Source: Vibrio sinensis (GTDB lineage Bacteria; Pseudomonadota; Gammaproteobacteria; Enterobacterales; Vibrionaceae). From it: 64,000 nt of DNA. Within the stretch, counting starts at the first letter, position 1. Every line of letters begins with the position of its first letter. Positions 9,160-17,510 of the stretch are shown piece after piece. Below the pieces are notes generated by a model. That model searched no databases. It had not been told where the DNA came from and was given only the letters and a program-made list of their open reading frames with translations. The position numbers were made by a program, and so were the translations under genes. Location: contig NZ_QVMU01000009.1 of the NCBI RefSeq assembly GCF_003605645.1, positions 106,406 through 170,405 of the forward strand, written 5' to 3'.

Positions 9160-9207
9160 AGGAAAATCATATCTAATATTTTGACTATTATGATATCACC
9201 CAAAACA

Positions 9208-9235
9208 AATTGGTCAACCAATTGGTCGACCAATT
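9208..9235. promoter_or_regulatory. Two overlapping UxuR/ExuR-type operators upstream of uxuR
   Basis: AATTGGTCAACCAATT (9208-9223) overlaps AATTGGTCGACCAATT (9220-9235). The second is a perfect 16-bp palindrome. Both fit the TTGGT-N2-ACCAA pattern known for ExuR/UxuR. Their centres are 12 bases apart, close to one helical turn, consistent with two dimers side by side. Confidence 0.8.
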
Positions 9236-9344
9236 TTGTCTACTGCTCCACAGATCCAGATTGAAACCGAGCGAGTTCGCTTTTCTAGCCACTTATGCAG
9301 CATTATGGCCATCAGAAATACACATACCAAAAAGATAAAATGAA

Positions 9345-9372
9345 CAAAAAAGTCGATGTTCAACATCGACTT
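9345..9372 (-). terminator. Terminator after the second GntR gene
   Basis: Read on the minus strand, AAGTCGATGTT pairs with AACATCGACTT and is followed by six T. The stem repeats the AAGTCGATGTT that encodes the last residues of the upstream gene at about 9434-9450. Confidence 0.75.
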
Positions 9373-9433
9373 ATATACTCTTAAGATAAAATTCACGATA
9401 GGTAATTACGAAGCATTACCAAGAGGGAACAGG

Positions 9434-10201
9434 CTAAACATCGACTTTATAAGAGTCAAAAAGATAACCATCGAAATCATCAGAATTGGTGTCTGATAGC
9501 GATAGAAGTGCCTCTTTTACATTTTCCATGTGTTGCCACATCGCTTCTTTTGCTTGAGCAGGATTTTTCTTCTGCAGTGCGGAAAGAATCTTGGCATGGT
9601 CTTCAATAAATTGGGTTCGATATTCCGTATCATCAATGTGAGTATGTAATTGAGCCCACATTTTACTACTGGTACGACGATCCCATGCCGCTTGAGCAAC
9701 TTCTATCAAATAGTTGTTCTGCGTTGCTTCTGCAATGAGAATATGAAAATCTTTGTCATGATTATATTCTTGAGTCCCGAGCTCTACCGCTATTCGCTCG
9801 GCATCGAGTATCTGTTTCATGCGGTTGACTTGAACACCAGTCACGTTAGTCGCTGCGAATTCAGCGATATTACTTTCAAGCAATTGACGAGCTTGCAGCA
9901 TCTCAAACGTACCAATATCGTTGTTGTCATAATTTGAATGTTCATCATGACGAGATAGGTGCGGGTAACTTATATCATCGGGTAGCGAAATGACGTATAC
10001 GCCAGAGCCTTTACGAACTTCCACTAACCCCTGTAACTCAAGCATGATAATTGCATCTCGAATTGTAGTGCGACTGACACCAAATTGCTCCGCAATATCC
10101 CTTTCGGTAGGTAATCTGTCCCCTACTTGATATCGGCTTGTTTTCAATTGCTCAATCAGCTCTCTGCCTATTGATACATATCGTCTAGTTATATTTTCCA
10201 T
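9434..10201 (-). CDS. GntR/FadR-family regulator, second hexuronate-type paralogue
   Basis: 255 residues, similar throughout to the neighbouring regulator: winged helix with GDRLPTERDIAEQFGVSRTT and the same GLVEVRKGSGVYV wing, then an FCD domain beginning FEMLQARQLLESNIAEFAA and ending HMENVKEALLSLSDT. Identical wing residues imply the same or overlapping TTGGT-N2-ACCAA operators, while the differing effector pocket suggests a second inducer, as in the E. coli ExuR/UxuR pair. The ATG has AAGGTACTT upstream. It has its own terminator but no clear operator in front. Assignment to ExuR versus UxuR is uncertain. Confidence 0.82.
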   Translation of the reverse strand: MENITRRYVSIGRELIEQLKTSRYQVGDRLPTERDIAEQFGVSRTTIRDAIIMLELQGLVEVRKGSGVYVISLPDDISYPHLSRHDEHSNYDNNDIGTFEMLQARQLLESNIAEFAATNVTGVQVNRMKQILDAERIAVELGTQEYNHDKDFHILIAEATQNNYLIEVAQAAWDRRTSSKMWAQLHTHIDDTEYRTQFIEDHAKILSALQKKNPAQAKEAMWQHMENVKEALLSLSDTNSDDFDGYLFDSYKVDV

Positions 10202-10536
10202 AAGTACCTTATTTTTGATGACTTATCGTTATGTACAGTCTACCAAAAAATGTGCTCTAATTATAATTAAGTTGCTCTACCTATCACGCTTTATTAAAAC
10301 GTAACCCTTGGATAATCCACGACAAAACGCTATCTACATACTAATAAAAATGTCTACAGCTTAATGGCATATACTTCACTTTTTTGCGATCAGAAGTCGC
10401 CAAAAACTCTTTTTTGATCATTCTGAAAACGGTCATGATGCCAAGAATCAACAGTAGGGACTCGATAGCAATACCACCAATATATTTATATTTAAGACAT
10501 ACGTTCGCCTAATTTCCTATAGAGACGTAGTCGGTA
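10202..10536. other. Intergenic region upstream of the second GntR gene
   Basis: 335 bases between the GntR gene start and the MATE gene stop. No open frame of note, no clean terminator and no intact TTGGT-N2-ACCAA site; only a half-site-like CTACCAAA at about 10240. It presumably holds the GntR promoter. Confidence 0.4.
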
Positions 10537-11892
10537 TCATGATTCAAATTGCAATTGACTATCGTATCCTGCGAGTTTATGTCGTAATTTTAGTACCATC
10601 ATTGATGAAGCAACCAATGGGATAGAAAGTAAGCCAACCCATAGGCCATAAATTCCCATTGCATCAACAATCAAATTTGTATTTGCAAGTACATAACCTA
10701 GCGGTAAGCCGACCAACCAACTACTTAAAATAGAAGTTTTCATAATAACTTTGGTTTCACCAAATCCTTGCAATGCCCCACGTAACGCGTGATTAAGCGC
10801 CGAAAATAATTGATACAATGCCCCCAATATCAATAGAAAAGATGATGTTTTTAGAACTGTTGAATCGTTACTGTAAATCAGGCCAATATGCTCTCTGAAT
10901 ATTACCGTTAGGCCAGATGTCACAATGATTAATAGCAGAGTGGTCACTAAACCGACTTTAATCGACTCCTTAGCTCCAGCAAAGTCATCCACACCCACGC
11001 AGCCCCCAACCAGAATGCTTGTTGCATTGCCTAACGCCATTGGCACCATACATATTAGCATTGCAGAGTTCAAAGCGACCTGGTGGGCGGCAAGTGATAC
11101 TGCACCATAACCCGCGGCCAATATAGAAATAACACCAAATGCTAGTAAGTCTAGAAATAACGCGATTGATATTGGCATACCTAGATTGAAGGCAAACTTC
11201 ATTCCTTCTATATTTGGCGGCGTTACTTTAAATACGTTAATGTCTTTAAATTTTTTTGAGGTCATTATGTACAAAGCGATAATCATAGAAATAGCCCAGT
11301 ACAAAATAGCGGTCGCTAAGCCACAGCCCGCTCCACCCATCGCAGGTAGGCCAAACTCTCCATTCACGAATGCATAATTCAACGGCACATTGATGATTAC
11401 GCCAATATAACCCACTATCATGCCAATTTTCGTTAATGATAGGGAGTCACATAATATTTTCAGTATGCCCCAACATAGATAAGCTGGAATAGCAAAAATC
11501 ATATAAAACAAATATTCAGCGGTTTTTGAGGCCACTTCTCGTTCCACATTTGCTGCAATTAGAATCGATTCAATATTGAGATATAAAATCACAATCGGGA
11601 TGGCATTTAATATCGAAACATAAATGCTATTATGAATTTTAGGGGCAATTTGATTCCGTTGATTCGATTTATTTAACCCTGAAATGACTGGTGACAATGG
11701 AATAAAAACCCCATAGCACAGCATCATTATTGAAAACCAAAGACTCCCAGCTAACGAAACGGCGGCAAGATCAACCGCACTGACATTGCCTGCCATAGTT
11801 GCATCAATAAATCCCATACTATTGGCGGCCAAAGAACCTAAAGCAAGAGGAATAGCCAATCCTTGTAATTCATAAAATTTATTTTTAGACAT
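10537..11892 (-). CDS. MATE-family efflux transporter
   Basis: 451 residues, about twelve membrane segments in two similar halves. Opening IPLALGSLAANSMGFIDATM and the second-half MPISIALFLDLLAFGVISIL and AAHQVALN-type residues are typical of the NorM/MATE branch, which exports cationic compounds using Na+ or H+. The ATG has TAGGTAAAA in front. It lies inside the hexuronate island between the regulators and an outer-membrane protein, but nothing in the sequence ties it to sugar acids. It may be a bystander. Confidence 0.85.
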   Translation of the reverse strand: MSKNKFYELQGLAIPLALGSLAANSMGFIDATMAGNVSAVDLAAVSLAGSLWFSIMMLCYGVFIPLSPVISGLNKSNQRNQIAPKIHNSIYVSILNAIPIVILYLNIESILIAANVEREVASKTAEYLFYMIFAIPAYLCWGILKILCDSLSLTKIGMIVGYIGVIINVPLNYAFVNGEFGLPAMGGAGCGLATAILYWAISMIIALYIMTSKKFKDINVFKVTPPNIEGMKFAFNLGMPISIALFLDLLAFGVISILAAGYGAVSLAAHQVALNSAMLICMVPMALGNATSILVGGCVGVDDFAGAKESIKVGLVTTLLLIIVTSGLTVIFREHIGLIYSNDSTVLKTSSFLLILGALYQLFSALNHALRGALQGFGETKVIMKTSILSSWLVGLPLGYVLANTNLIVDAMGIYGLWVGLLSIPLVASSMMVLKLRHKLAGYDSQLQFES

Positions 11893-12086
11893 ATTTTTTA
11901 CCTAATGACTATCTAGACATGCAAAGGAGTGACGACTAAATACAACACTGATATCTACCAAATTACACGATTTGGTGATTCTGATTCTTGCGCAAACGCT
12001 TATCCGTAGATAACCGATCAGCGTTGTGTAATAAGCCCCTAGTGATATGAATTTACGGGACTTAATACACTGGCATGGTTTTATCG

Positions 12087-12902
12087 TTAAAAGCTATACC
12101 CGACCCCAACGGCCAAACCACCTGCATTGCCATTCATTGCAACTGAGTAATTGTTCATGTATCGATATTCAATAAACGCATTGAGGTTTTGAGAAATGCT
12201 CCAATCTAAGTTGATAATGGCTGCATAACCTGCATCGCGATCTACCATGACAAACTCTTTGTAATCATCAGGGCGGGCAAATTGATAGTCCAAACCAGCA
12301 TTAAATAAAACCGCTTGGTCAAAGACAGTAAAAGGATATTGAGCAGTAATAACAGCCGTCATCCCAGCTAAACCAGAATGATCGGTATGCATCGCTAATT
12401 CCATTCCTGGATTTGGCTGAGTAGGTAAAGGAATACTCGCCATGCCAAAGTTATGATGAAGACCAATCGCTGGTTTTAATTGCAGTGAACCTATATTCCA
12501 ATCGTAACTAATACCGACATACAAATCATTTGCTGTCATAACGGTACTGGTTGCCAACGTGTTTTGCGCCCAGGCATTAAAGTTAGTGTCACCTAAGTTT
12601 TTATGCGTCATGGTACGAACGGTAATAGATTCCATATCGTCATAGTCATTTTTCGACAATTTGGAAAAGTTTGAGGCATCAATAATGGCAACCCATTCCC
12701 CCCAATTTTTGATAGCAGCATGGCTGTATTGAATAACACCGGTATCGAAAGCAAAACCTTGCGATTGTTCGGTCGCACCTTCTGACCAGTCCATATAATA
12801 AACAGATACACGATCGAGGGTTTTTGCATCATTGGGTAGAATAAGTGCGTTTGCTGATGCTGAACAAAATAAAGCTAGAGCGGAAATATGTTTTAATTTC
12901 AT
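12087..12902 (-). CDS. Outer-membrane beta-barrel protein, Tsx/OmpK-like
   Basis: 271 residues with a cleavable signal peptide (MKLKHISALALFCSASANA). The mature part has alternating beta-strand patterns, YYMDWSEGATEQSQGFAFD near the N-terminus, NWGEWVAIIDASNFSKL, and the C-terminal aromatic end AVGVGYSF expected for BAM-dependent insertion. The pattern resembles Tsx/OmpK nucleoside-channel-type barrels, though similarity is modest. It may let hydrophilic ligands cross the outer membrane. It is transcribed in the same direction as the isomerase cluster upstream but separated from it by a terminator. Function inferred from fold and context only. Confidence 0.65.
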   Translation of the reverse strand: MKLKHISALALFCSASANALILPNDAKTLDRVSVYYMDWSEGATEQSQGFAFDTGVIQYSHAAIKNWGEWVAIIDASNFSKLSKNDYDDMESITVRTMTHKNLGDTNFNAWAQNTLATSTVMTANDLYVGISYDWNIGSLQLKPAIGLHHNFGMASIPLPTQPNPGMELAMHTDHSGLAGMTAVITAQYPFTVFDQAVLFNAGLDYQFARPDDYKEFVMVDRDAGYAAIINLDWSISQNLNAFIEYRYMNNYSVAMNGNAGGLAVGVGYSF

Positions 12903-13071
12903 TTTAAATCTATAGTACAGGTGAGTATGTGCAGATTAATATATATTAACTGCTGTTTTAATTTGAATAACTTAACGTTATTTTATGTGTTTAATAAATT
13001 TGCAAAATTTATAATTGTAACTGGTAGGTATTTAACGCCTAAATATTACGTGTGGTTTTATAACAAGTAAT

Positions 13072-13099
13072 AAATAAGCGGCCGTAAGACCGCTTATTT
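13072..13099. terminator. Terminator at the end of the porin-Gfo/Idh-isomerase cluster
   Basis: AAATAAGCGG pairs with CCGCTTATTT around CCGTAAGA. It lies 81 bases past the stop of the last isomerase gene on the minus strand. T-runs are weak on both sides. Confidence 0.6.
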
Positions 13100-13117
13100 A
13101 CTTAAAATAATCTCAGA

Positions 13118-13170
13118 TTATTTTTTATTGAAGTCTTTCACTTCATCCCAACGTTTACGCTTGTTGGGTG
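13118..13170 (-). pseudogene. Possible C-terminal remnant of a deleted gene
   Basis: Just before the terminator and out of frame with the isomerase gene, the minus strand reads SPNKRKRWDEVKDFNKK and stops at 13118-13120. Its charged composition resembles the cytoplasmic tail of sugar symporters; compare LTPEKREEMVKHN at the end of the GPH symporter in this window. It could be the scar of a transporter gene that once ended this operon. It is short, so chance is possible. Confidence 0.3.
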
Positions 13171-13179
13171 ATACGCATC

Positions 13180-14055
13180 TTATGCGTGAGCAATATTCTG
13201 GCTAGCAAGAATAGTCTTTAATGCATCAACAGCGATACCAAACTTACCTGCATCACTTTGTTCTAATTCTTCCACTTCACCTTCTTCAATGTTTTCAAGC
13301 GCAGCGAAGCCAGCAAAGTTACCTAGATGAGGTTCTAGAGATAAGAATCCGTGGTAGTCTCGCTCAGTCGTCAGTTCTTTGATGATTTGACTAATCTGCC
13401 CATCACCTTCACCAGCAGGTACGACAACGCTATCGGACGAACGCGCATCTTTGATGTGGTAGTAAGCCACATGGTCCTTTAGTAGTGAGTAAGTAACGAA
13501 AGGATTTTCACCACACTGCACAAAGTTAGCAGGGTCAAAAACAAGCTTAAAGTTGTCGCAATTCACTTTTTCAGCAAGATTCAGACAACGTGCAGATGTA
13601 TCACCGTAAATGTCTTTTTCATTTTCATGAAGTAGAGTGATATCGTATGACGATGCGATTGCTGATAGCTCTTTCAAACGACTGATTACATCATCAGCAT
13701 AATCGTCATGATTCGTCTCTTTTTCCATAAAGAAACTAAAAATACGCATGTACTTAGATTCAAGGATTTTCGCTACTTCTAATAGCTGAACGAACATCGT
13801 TTTGTGAGCTTCAAAATCATCTTTCAGATAAATCTTACCAACAGGCGATCCGAGAGATGAAATTTTAAATCCACGTGCATCAAGCTGTTTTTTTATTTCA
13901 ACAGCTTCTTCCACAGTGACTTCACTAATGTTTTTGCCATTAACACCACGCATTTCGATATGCTTGATACCATGTGTGTCAAGAACATCCATTTGTGTGG
14001 TTAAATCCATATCAATTTCATCTGCAAAAGCAGATAGCAATACGTGCTTGCTCAT
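13180..14055 (-). CDS. Sugar isomerase/epimerase-like TIM-barrel protein (AP_endonuc_2 family), copy B
   Basis: 291 residues with a xylose-isomerase-like TIM barrel. Metal-site residues are recognisable in LLHENEKD, LVFDPANF, YYHIKDA and the C-terminal LSLEPHLG, matching the Glu-Asp-His-Glu pattern of the family. Members include sugar epimerases, 3-keto-glycoside lyases or hydratases, inosose dehydratases and the epimerase YcjR. The start ATG has AAGGATTAATA, which also includes the stop of the preceding dehydrogenase gene, two bases away. This tight coupling argues that the pair handles one intermediate. Exact chemistry is unknown. Confidence 0.8.
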   Translation of the reverse strand: MSKHVLLSAFADEIDMDLTTQMDVLDTHGIKHIEMRGVNGKNISEVTVEEAVEIKKQLDARGFKISSLGSPVGKIYLKDDFEAHKTMFVQLLEVAKILESKYMRIFSFFMEKETNHDDYADDVISRLKELSAIASSYDITLLHENEKDIYGDTSARCLNLAEKVNCDNFKLVFDPANFVQCGENPFVTYSLLKDHVAYYHIKDARSSDSVVVPAGEGDGQISQIIKELTTERDYHGFLSLEPHLGNFAGFAALENIEEGEVEELEQSDAGKFGIAVDALKTILASQNIAHA

Positions 14056-14057
14056 TA

Positions 14058-15047
14058 TTAATCCTTGTTTCTCAATTGGTCAAGAATAGCGATTGTTTTA
14101 AGTCCTTCATCGAGATTGATGTAGTCACTTGTATTATCAATGATTGCTTTGTAGAAAGCGTTAATGGTCTTTTGATGACTCGCGCCCCAATAACTCATGC
14201 CTCGTTGACCAGGTGCGAAGTCTTCTTCTAAAAATACAAAGTCTTTATTTTCATCTTCGATGTAAAGTTTGCCATTCATGTATTTTAGTAAGCCATTCTG
14301 GAACATAAGTTCCATCTCAACAGGGGTATTAGTTGAGTAAGCATTAGTGCCGTAGAATAATCCCTTAGCGCCATTCTTAAACTCAATATATATTTCTGCT
14401 GTATCTTCAACTTCGATATATTGTTGGAATGCCTTTGTGGAATAACTTCCGTTTAAAGTACTGATCTCTCCACCTAGCCATTGAATAAGGTCAAGTGTAT
14501 GAATGCCTTGATTGATAAGGAAACCACCACCTTCAGTTGCGTACTGACCACGCCAATCACTTTCGGCGTAGTATTGAATCGGCTCACGACACCAAGTAAC
14601 AAAACCTTTAATACCGATCAAGTCACCTAAGAGACCTTCGTCAACATAGCGGCGCATAACCAAAGACGTTGGATTTAATCGGTTCTGGAATGTCACTGCT
14701 AGCTTAGCTTTTGATTGCGAAAGGGCAGCTTTGACAGCTTTCGACTCTTCGATGTTCATGACGACAGGCTTTTCAGTAACAACATGAATGTTGAGTGACA
14801 AAGCTTTTACAATCATTTCTTTGTGGAGATAGTGAGGTGTACAAATATGAACGACGTCTAAATCTTCATGTTCCAACATCTCAGCATAATCTGTGTATGC
14901 CTTACAGTTCATTTCGTTGGATACTTTAGAAACAATATCGCTCTTTATGTCACATACACTTACCAAAAGTGCATCTTCGTTTTTATTAATCGCTTCCAGG
15001 TGGATAACTGAGATGTTACCACATCCAATAAGACCTACTTTTAACAT
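14058..15047 (-). CDS. Gfo/Idh/MocA-family oxidoreductase, copy B
   Basis: 329 residues. N-terminal Rossmann fold with KVGLIGCGNIS (nucleotide binding), VHICTPHYLHKEM, and VTEKPVVMN containing the catalytic Lys of the EKP motif, then the C-terminal alpha/beta domain with GGGFLINQGIHTLDLIQWLGG, whose His and Asp complete the active site. The family oxidises or reduces sugar hydroxyls with NAD(P). It follows isomerase copy A by 97 bases and precedes isomerase copy B by 2 bases. It shares the HYLHxEM and GGxLINQxxHxxDLxQWL blocks with copy A, showing common descent but clear divergence, so the two enzymes probably act on different intermediates or in opposite directions. Confidence 0.85.
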   Translation of the reverse strand: MLKVGLIGCGNISVIHLEAINKNEDALLVSVCDIKSDIVSKVSNEMNCKAYTDYAEMLEHEDLDVVHICTPHYLHKEMIVKALSLNIHVVTEKPVVMNIEESKAVKAALSQSKAKLAVTFQNRLNPTSLVMRRYVDEGLLGDLIGIKGFVTWCREPIQYYAESDWRGQYATEGGGFLINQGIHTLDLIQWLGGEISTLNGSYSTKAFQQYIEVEDTAEIYIEFKNGAKGLFYGTNAYSTNTPVEMELMFQNGLLKYMNGKLYIEDENKDFVFLEEDFAPGQRGMSYWGASHQKTINAFYKAIIDNTSDYINLDEGLKTIAILDQLRNKD

Positions 15048-15144
15048 GGCTGATATCTCTGATAGGAAAAAGGGGTAAAAAAAGGAACAGAGAGTGATTT
15101 AGTAGTGGTGCTAGTTCTAACACCACTACTACTTAGATTAGGAC

Positions 15145-16011
15145 TTAAAAGTACTCAGAGAAACCAAGTGCTTTTAGGTTGTCCATACTGATTTGTAGCG
15201 ATTCGAATGGGTCACGACCATAAGTATCATCTTGTTCGATTGGCAGGTATTTAACACCAGTGCGCTCACAAGCTTCAATGATTGCTTTAAAGTCAAGGTT
15301 ACCCTCACCAATTTCAGCAAACTGGATAGCATTAAAGAACACTGACATATCACCCTTTGCAAGAGCGCCCATCATTGCTTCTGGATCCGGAGTTGCGATA
15401 CGGAAGTCTTTAAGGTGAACTAATTCAGCTCGTCCTTGCAGATTCTCAATCACAGTAACAGGATTTAAACCTGAACGTTGGATCCAGTGAACATCAATTT
15501 CAAAACCGATGTTTTCAGGGTTCGTATTTTCAAGCAGCATATCAAAGTATGATTTACCATCTACTTTATCGAACTCTAAATGGTGATTGTGGTAGAAAAG
15601 CTTAATGCCTTCAGCGCTTAGCTTCTCGCCCCACTTGTCCATTTCTTTAGCAAACTGAACAACTTTATCTGCATCACCAAACATTGAGAATGGAAGCATA
15701 CCGATACGTAGGTATTCAACGTTCAAACGTTTCGCATCAGAGACAATCTTGTCGTAGTGCAGGTCAAAAGAGTCAACAGGGAAGCTTGGATGAATCTGTT
15801 GCGTGTAAGCACTTAAAGAACAGATATTGATATCGAAGTCTTGAATCGCTTTTTCCATTGCAACTACGTTTTCTTCGGTCATATCAAGCTGTGAAATCTC
15901 AACGGCTTTAAATCCCATACCAGACAAAGTTTTTAGAGTTTCGTAGATACCATTCTCTGCAACTTTGTCTTTTAGCATCATCATCTGAACAGCAATTTGT
16001 GGCTGAGTCAT
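15145..16011 (-). CDS. Sugar isomerase/epimerase-like TIM-barrel protein (AP_endonuc_2 family), copy A
   Basis: 288 residues. The metal-binding pattern is clear: FYHNHHLEF (about 150), FEIDVHWIQRSG (about 180), LVHLKDF and LPIEQDD near the C-terminus. The NHHxEF and EIDVHW blocks are shared with proteins annotated as 3-keto-glycoside epimerases, lyases or hydratases, which cluster with Gfo/Idh/MocA dehydrogenases. The start overlaps the ribosome binding region inside the upstream dehydrogenase gene, with two bases between stop and ATG. It is likely cytosolic, since no signal peptide is seen. Beta-elimination, hydration or epimerisation at a carbon next to a C3 ketone is the inferred chemistry. 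Confidence 0.82.
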   Translation of the reverse strand: MTQPQIAVQMMMLKDKVAENGIYETLKTLSGMGFKAVEISQLDMTEENVVAMEKAIQDFDINICSLSAYTQQIHPSFPVDSFDLHYDKIVSDAKRLNVEYLRIGMLPFSMFGDADKVVQFAKEMDKWGEKLSAEGIKLFYHNHHLEFDKVDGKSYFDMLLENTNPENIGFEIDVHWIQRSGLNPVTVIENLQGRAELVHLKDFRIATPDPEAMMGALAKGDMSVFFNAIQFAEIGEGNLDFKAIIEACERTGVKYLPIEQDDTYGRDPFESLQISMDNLKALGFSEYF

Positions 16012-16013
16012 AA

Positions 16014-17192
16014 TTAGTTCGCCTTCTTAGCTGCTTCTTCGTCAATCTTCTCTTGAAGTTTTGCGAAGTATAGGTCTTCATCGATTGGTAGTGAAACTTC
16101 TTCACCCAACCAGCTAGATAGGTGCATAGCATTTGTGATGCTCAATGCATTGATACCTTCAGAGCCATGAGCAACTAGTTCAGCACCATTGGTGATAGCA
16201 TCTGCAAAGTTACGCATTACATCTTTGTGTTGGATGCCCCATTGATCAGCAAATTCAAATGTCGTCTCAGTAACACGGTCACCAATGCCACCGCCCATGA
16301 ACAACTGCTTCATGTCATCAAATGATAGGTTTTTGCTGATTTCTTTCTCAGATTCGTTAAGCACTTTAAGCGTAATTTTCTTGCTGCCATCAACAACAAT
16401 CTTGCCCTTGTCACCAAGAATTTCAAAGCGGTCAGTACCCATAAGGTCGTGAACACAAGTGATGAATGAACCTGTTGCGCCGTTCGCGTATTCAACAAGT
16501 GCAGTTACATCATCTTCTACCGCGATGTTACGTTGACTTCCGTAAGATGCTTTCGCTAGTACTTTGGTAGGCATACCACATAGCCACTGCCACAAATCGA
16601 TTTGGTGTGGTGCTTGGTTAATAAGAACGCCGCCGCCCTCGCCACCCCAAGTTGCACGCCATTCGCTCATTTGGTAGTAACCTTCTGGACGCCACCAAGT
16701 CGTGATCATCCAGTTAGTGCGACGGATTTCACCGATAACACCTGAATCCATGATCTCTTTAAGTTTGATGTAAAGAGGGTTCATACGTTGGTTGAACATC
16801 ATTGCAAACTTAAGCTCAGGCTTAGTAGCAGCAAATTCATTCATTTCTTTAACTTGTTTGGTGTAAACACCTGCTGGTTTGTCGCAAAGAACGTGAAGAT
16901 CGCGCTTCATTGCTTCGATTGACATTTCAGGGTGCAGGTAGTGAGGTACGACTACAAGAACAGCATCAACTAGACCACTGTCCATCATTTCGATGTAATC
17001 AGTGAAAAAAGGAACATTAGGAATATTTTCTTCAGCCCATGTTTTACGCTCAAGGCTAATATCACATACCGCGCCTAATTCCATGCCCTCAACAGTGCCG
17101 ATGTCATTACCCATTAGCTTACCGTGAGCGACAACAGAAGAATACATCGAACCTTGTTGCCCAATTCCAATAATACCTATGCGAACAGTCAT
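16014..17192 (-). CDS. Gfo/Idh/MocA-family oxidoreductase, copy A
   Basis: 392 residues, longer than copy B. N-terminal RIGIIGIGQQGS binds the dinucleotide; VVPHYLHPEMS and LCDKPAG form the EKP-like catalytic segment (Asp replaces Glu); GGEGGGVLINQAPHQIDLWQWLCG carries the second-half catalytic His and Asp. No twin-arginine or Sec signal is present, so it acts in the cytoplasm. TGAGGTATAT precedes the ATG. It begins the tight four-gene dehydrogenase/TIM-barrel block and has its own 318-base upstream region with inverted repeats, so it may have a separate promoter besides read-through from the porin gene. Substrate is inferred to be a hexuronide or related glycoside. Confidence 0.85.
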   Translation of the reverse strand: MTVRIGIIGIGQQGSMYSSVVAHGKLMGNDIGTVEGMELGAVCDISLERKTWAEENIPNVPFFTDYIEMMDSGLVDAVLVVVPHYLHPEMSIEAMKRDLHVLCDKPAGVYTKQVKEMNEFAATKPELKFAMMFNQRMNPLYIKLKEIMDSGVIGEIRRTNWMITTWWRPEGYYQMSEWRATWGGEGGGVLINQAPHQIDLWQWLCGMPTKVLAKASYGSQRNIAVEDDVTALVEYANGATGSFITCVHDLMGTDRFEILGDKGKIVVDGSKKITLKVLNESEKEISKNLSFDDMKQLFMGGGIGDRVTETTFEFADQWGIQHKDVMRNFADAITNGAELVAHGSEGINALSITNAMHLSSWLGEEVSLPIDEDLYFAKLQEKIDEEAAKKAN

Positions 17193-17510
17193 ATATACCT
17201 CAGTAATTTATTTTGATATTTTATAATTAAATTTATAAAACAGATGGTAATTCAATTATTATTATTAAACAGTGAAGTTAATCACTATTTTATCAATTAT
17301 GAGACGTTGTTTTAAAATATAAATACAACATCTCATAATTGGGGTTTTAAATTGTCCGTTGAATGCATTAATGCAGACAATTTTTATTTTATCGATTTTT
17401 TATCTTTAAATAAAATGGATATTTTAAGTTTAAAAAGTGTTTTTGGTTACTGCTTTGTAAAAAAATGGAAACTAATTACATTAAGTTAAACTAATGCCCA
17501 TTTTATGTTA
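17193..17510. promoter_or_regulatory. AT-rich region with two large inverted repeats upstream of the Gfo/Idh gene
   Basis: AATTATGAGACGTTGT (17295-17310) faces ACAACATCTCATAATT (17325-17340), 16-base arms with one mismatch. Next to it AAATTGTC (17349-17356) faces GACAATTT (17376-17383), enclosing the palindrome TGCATTAATGCA. Neither has a T-run on the minus strand. They may be regulator sites or mRNA hairpins between porin and dehydrogenase. Confidence 0.55.

Noticed and set aside
9214..9396. 60-codon minus-strand frame with a membrane-like stretch
   Set aside because: It starts with GTG, lacks a ribosome binding site, and overlaps both a terminator and the operator pair.
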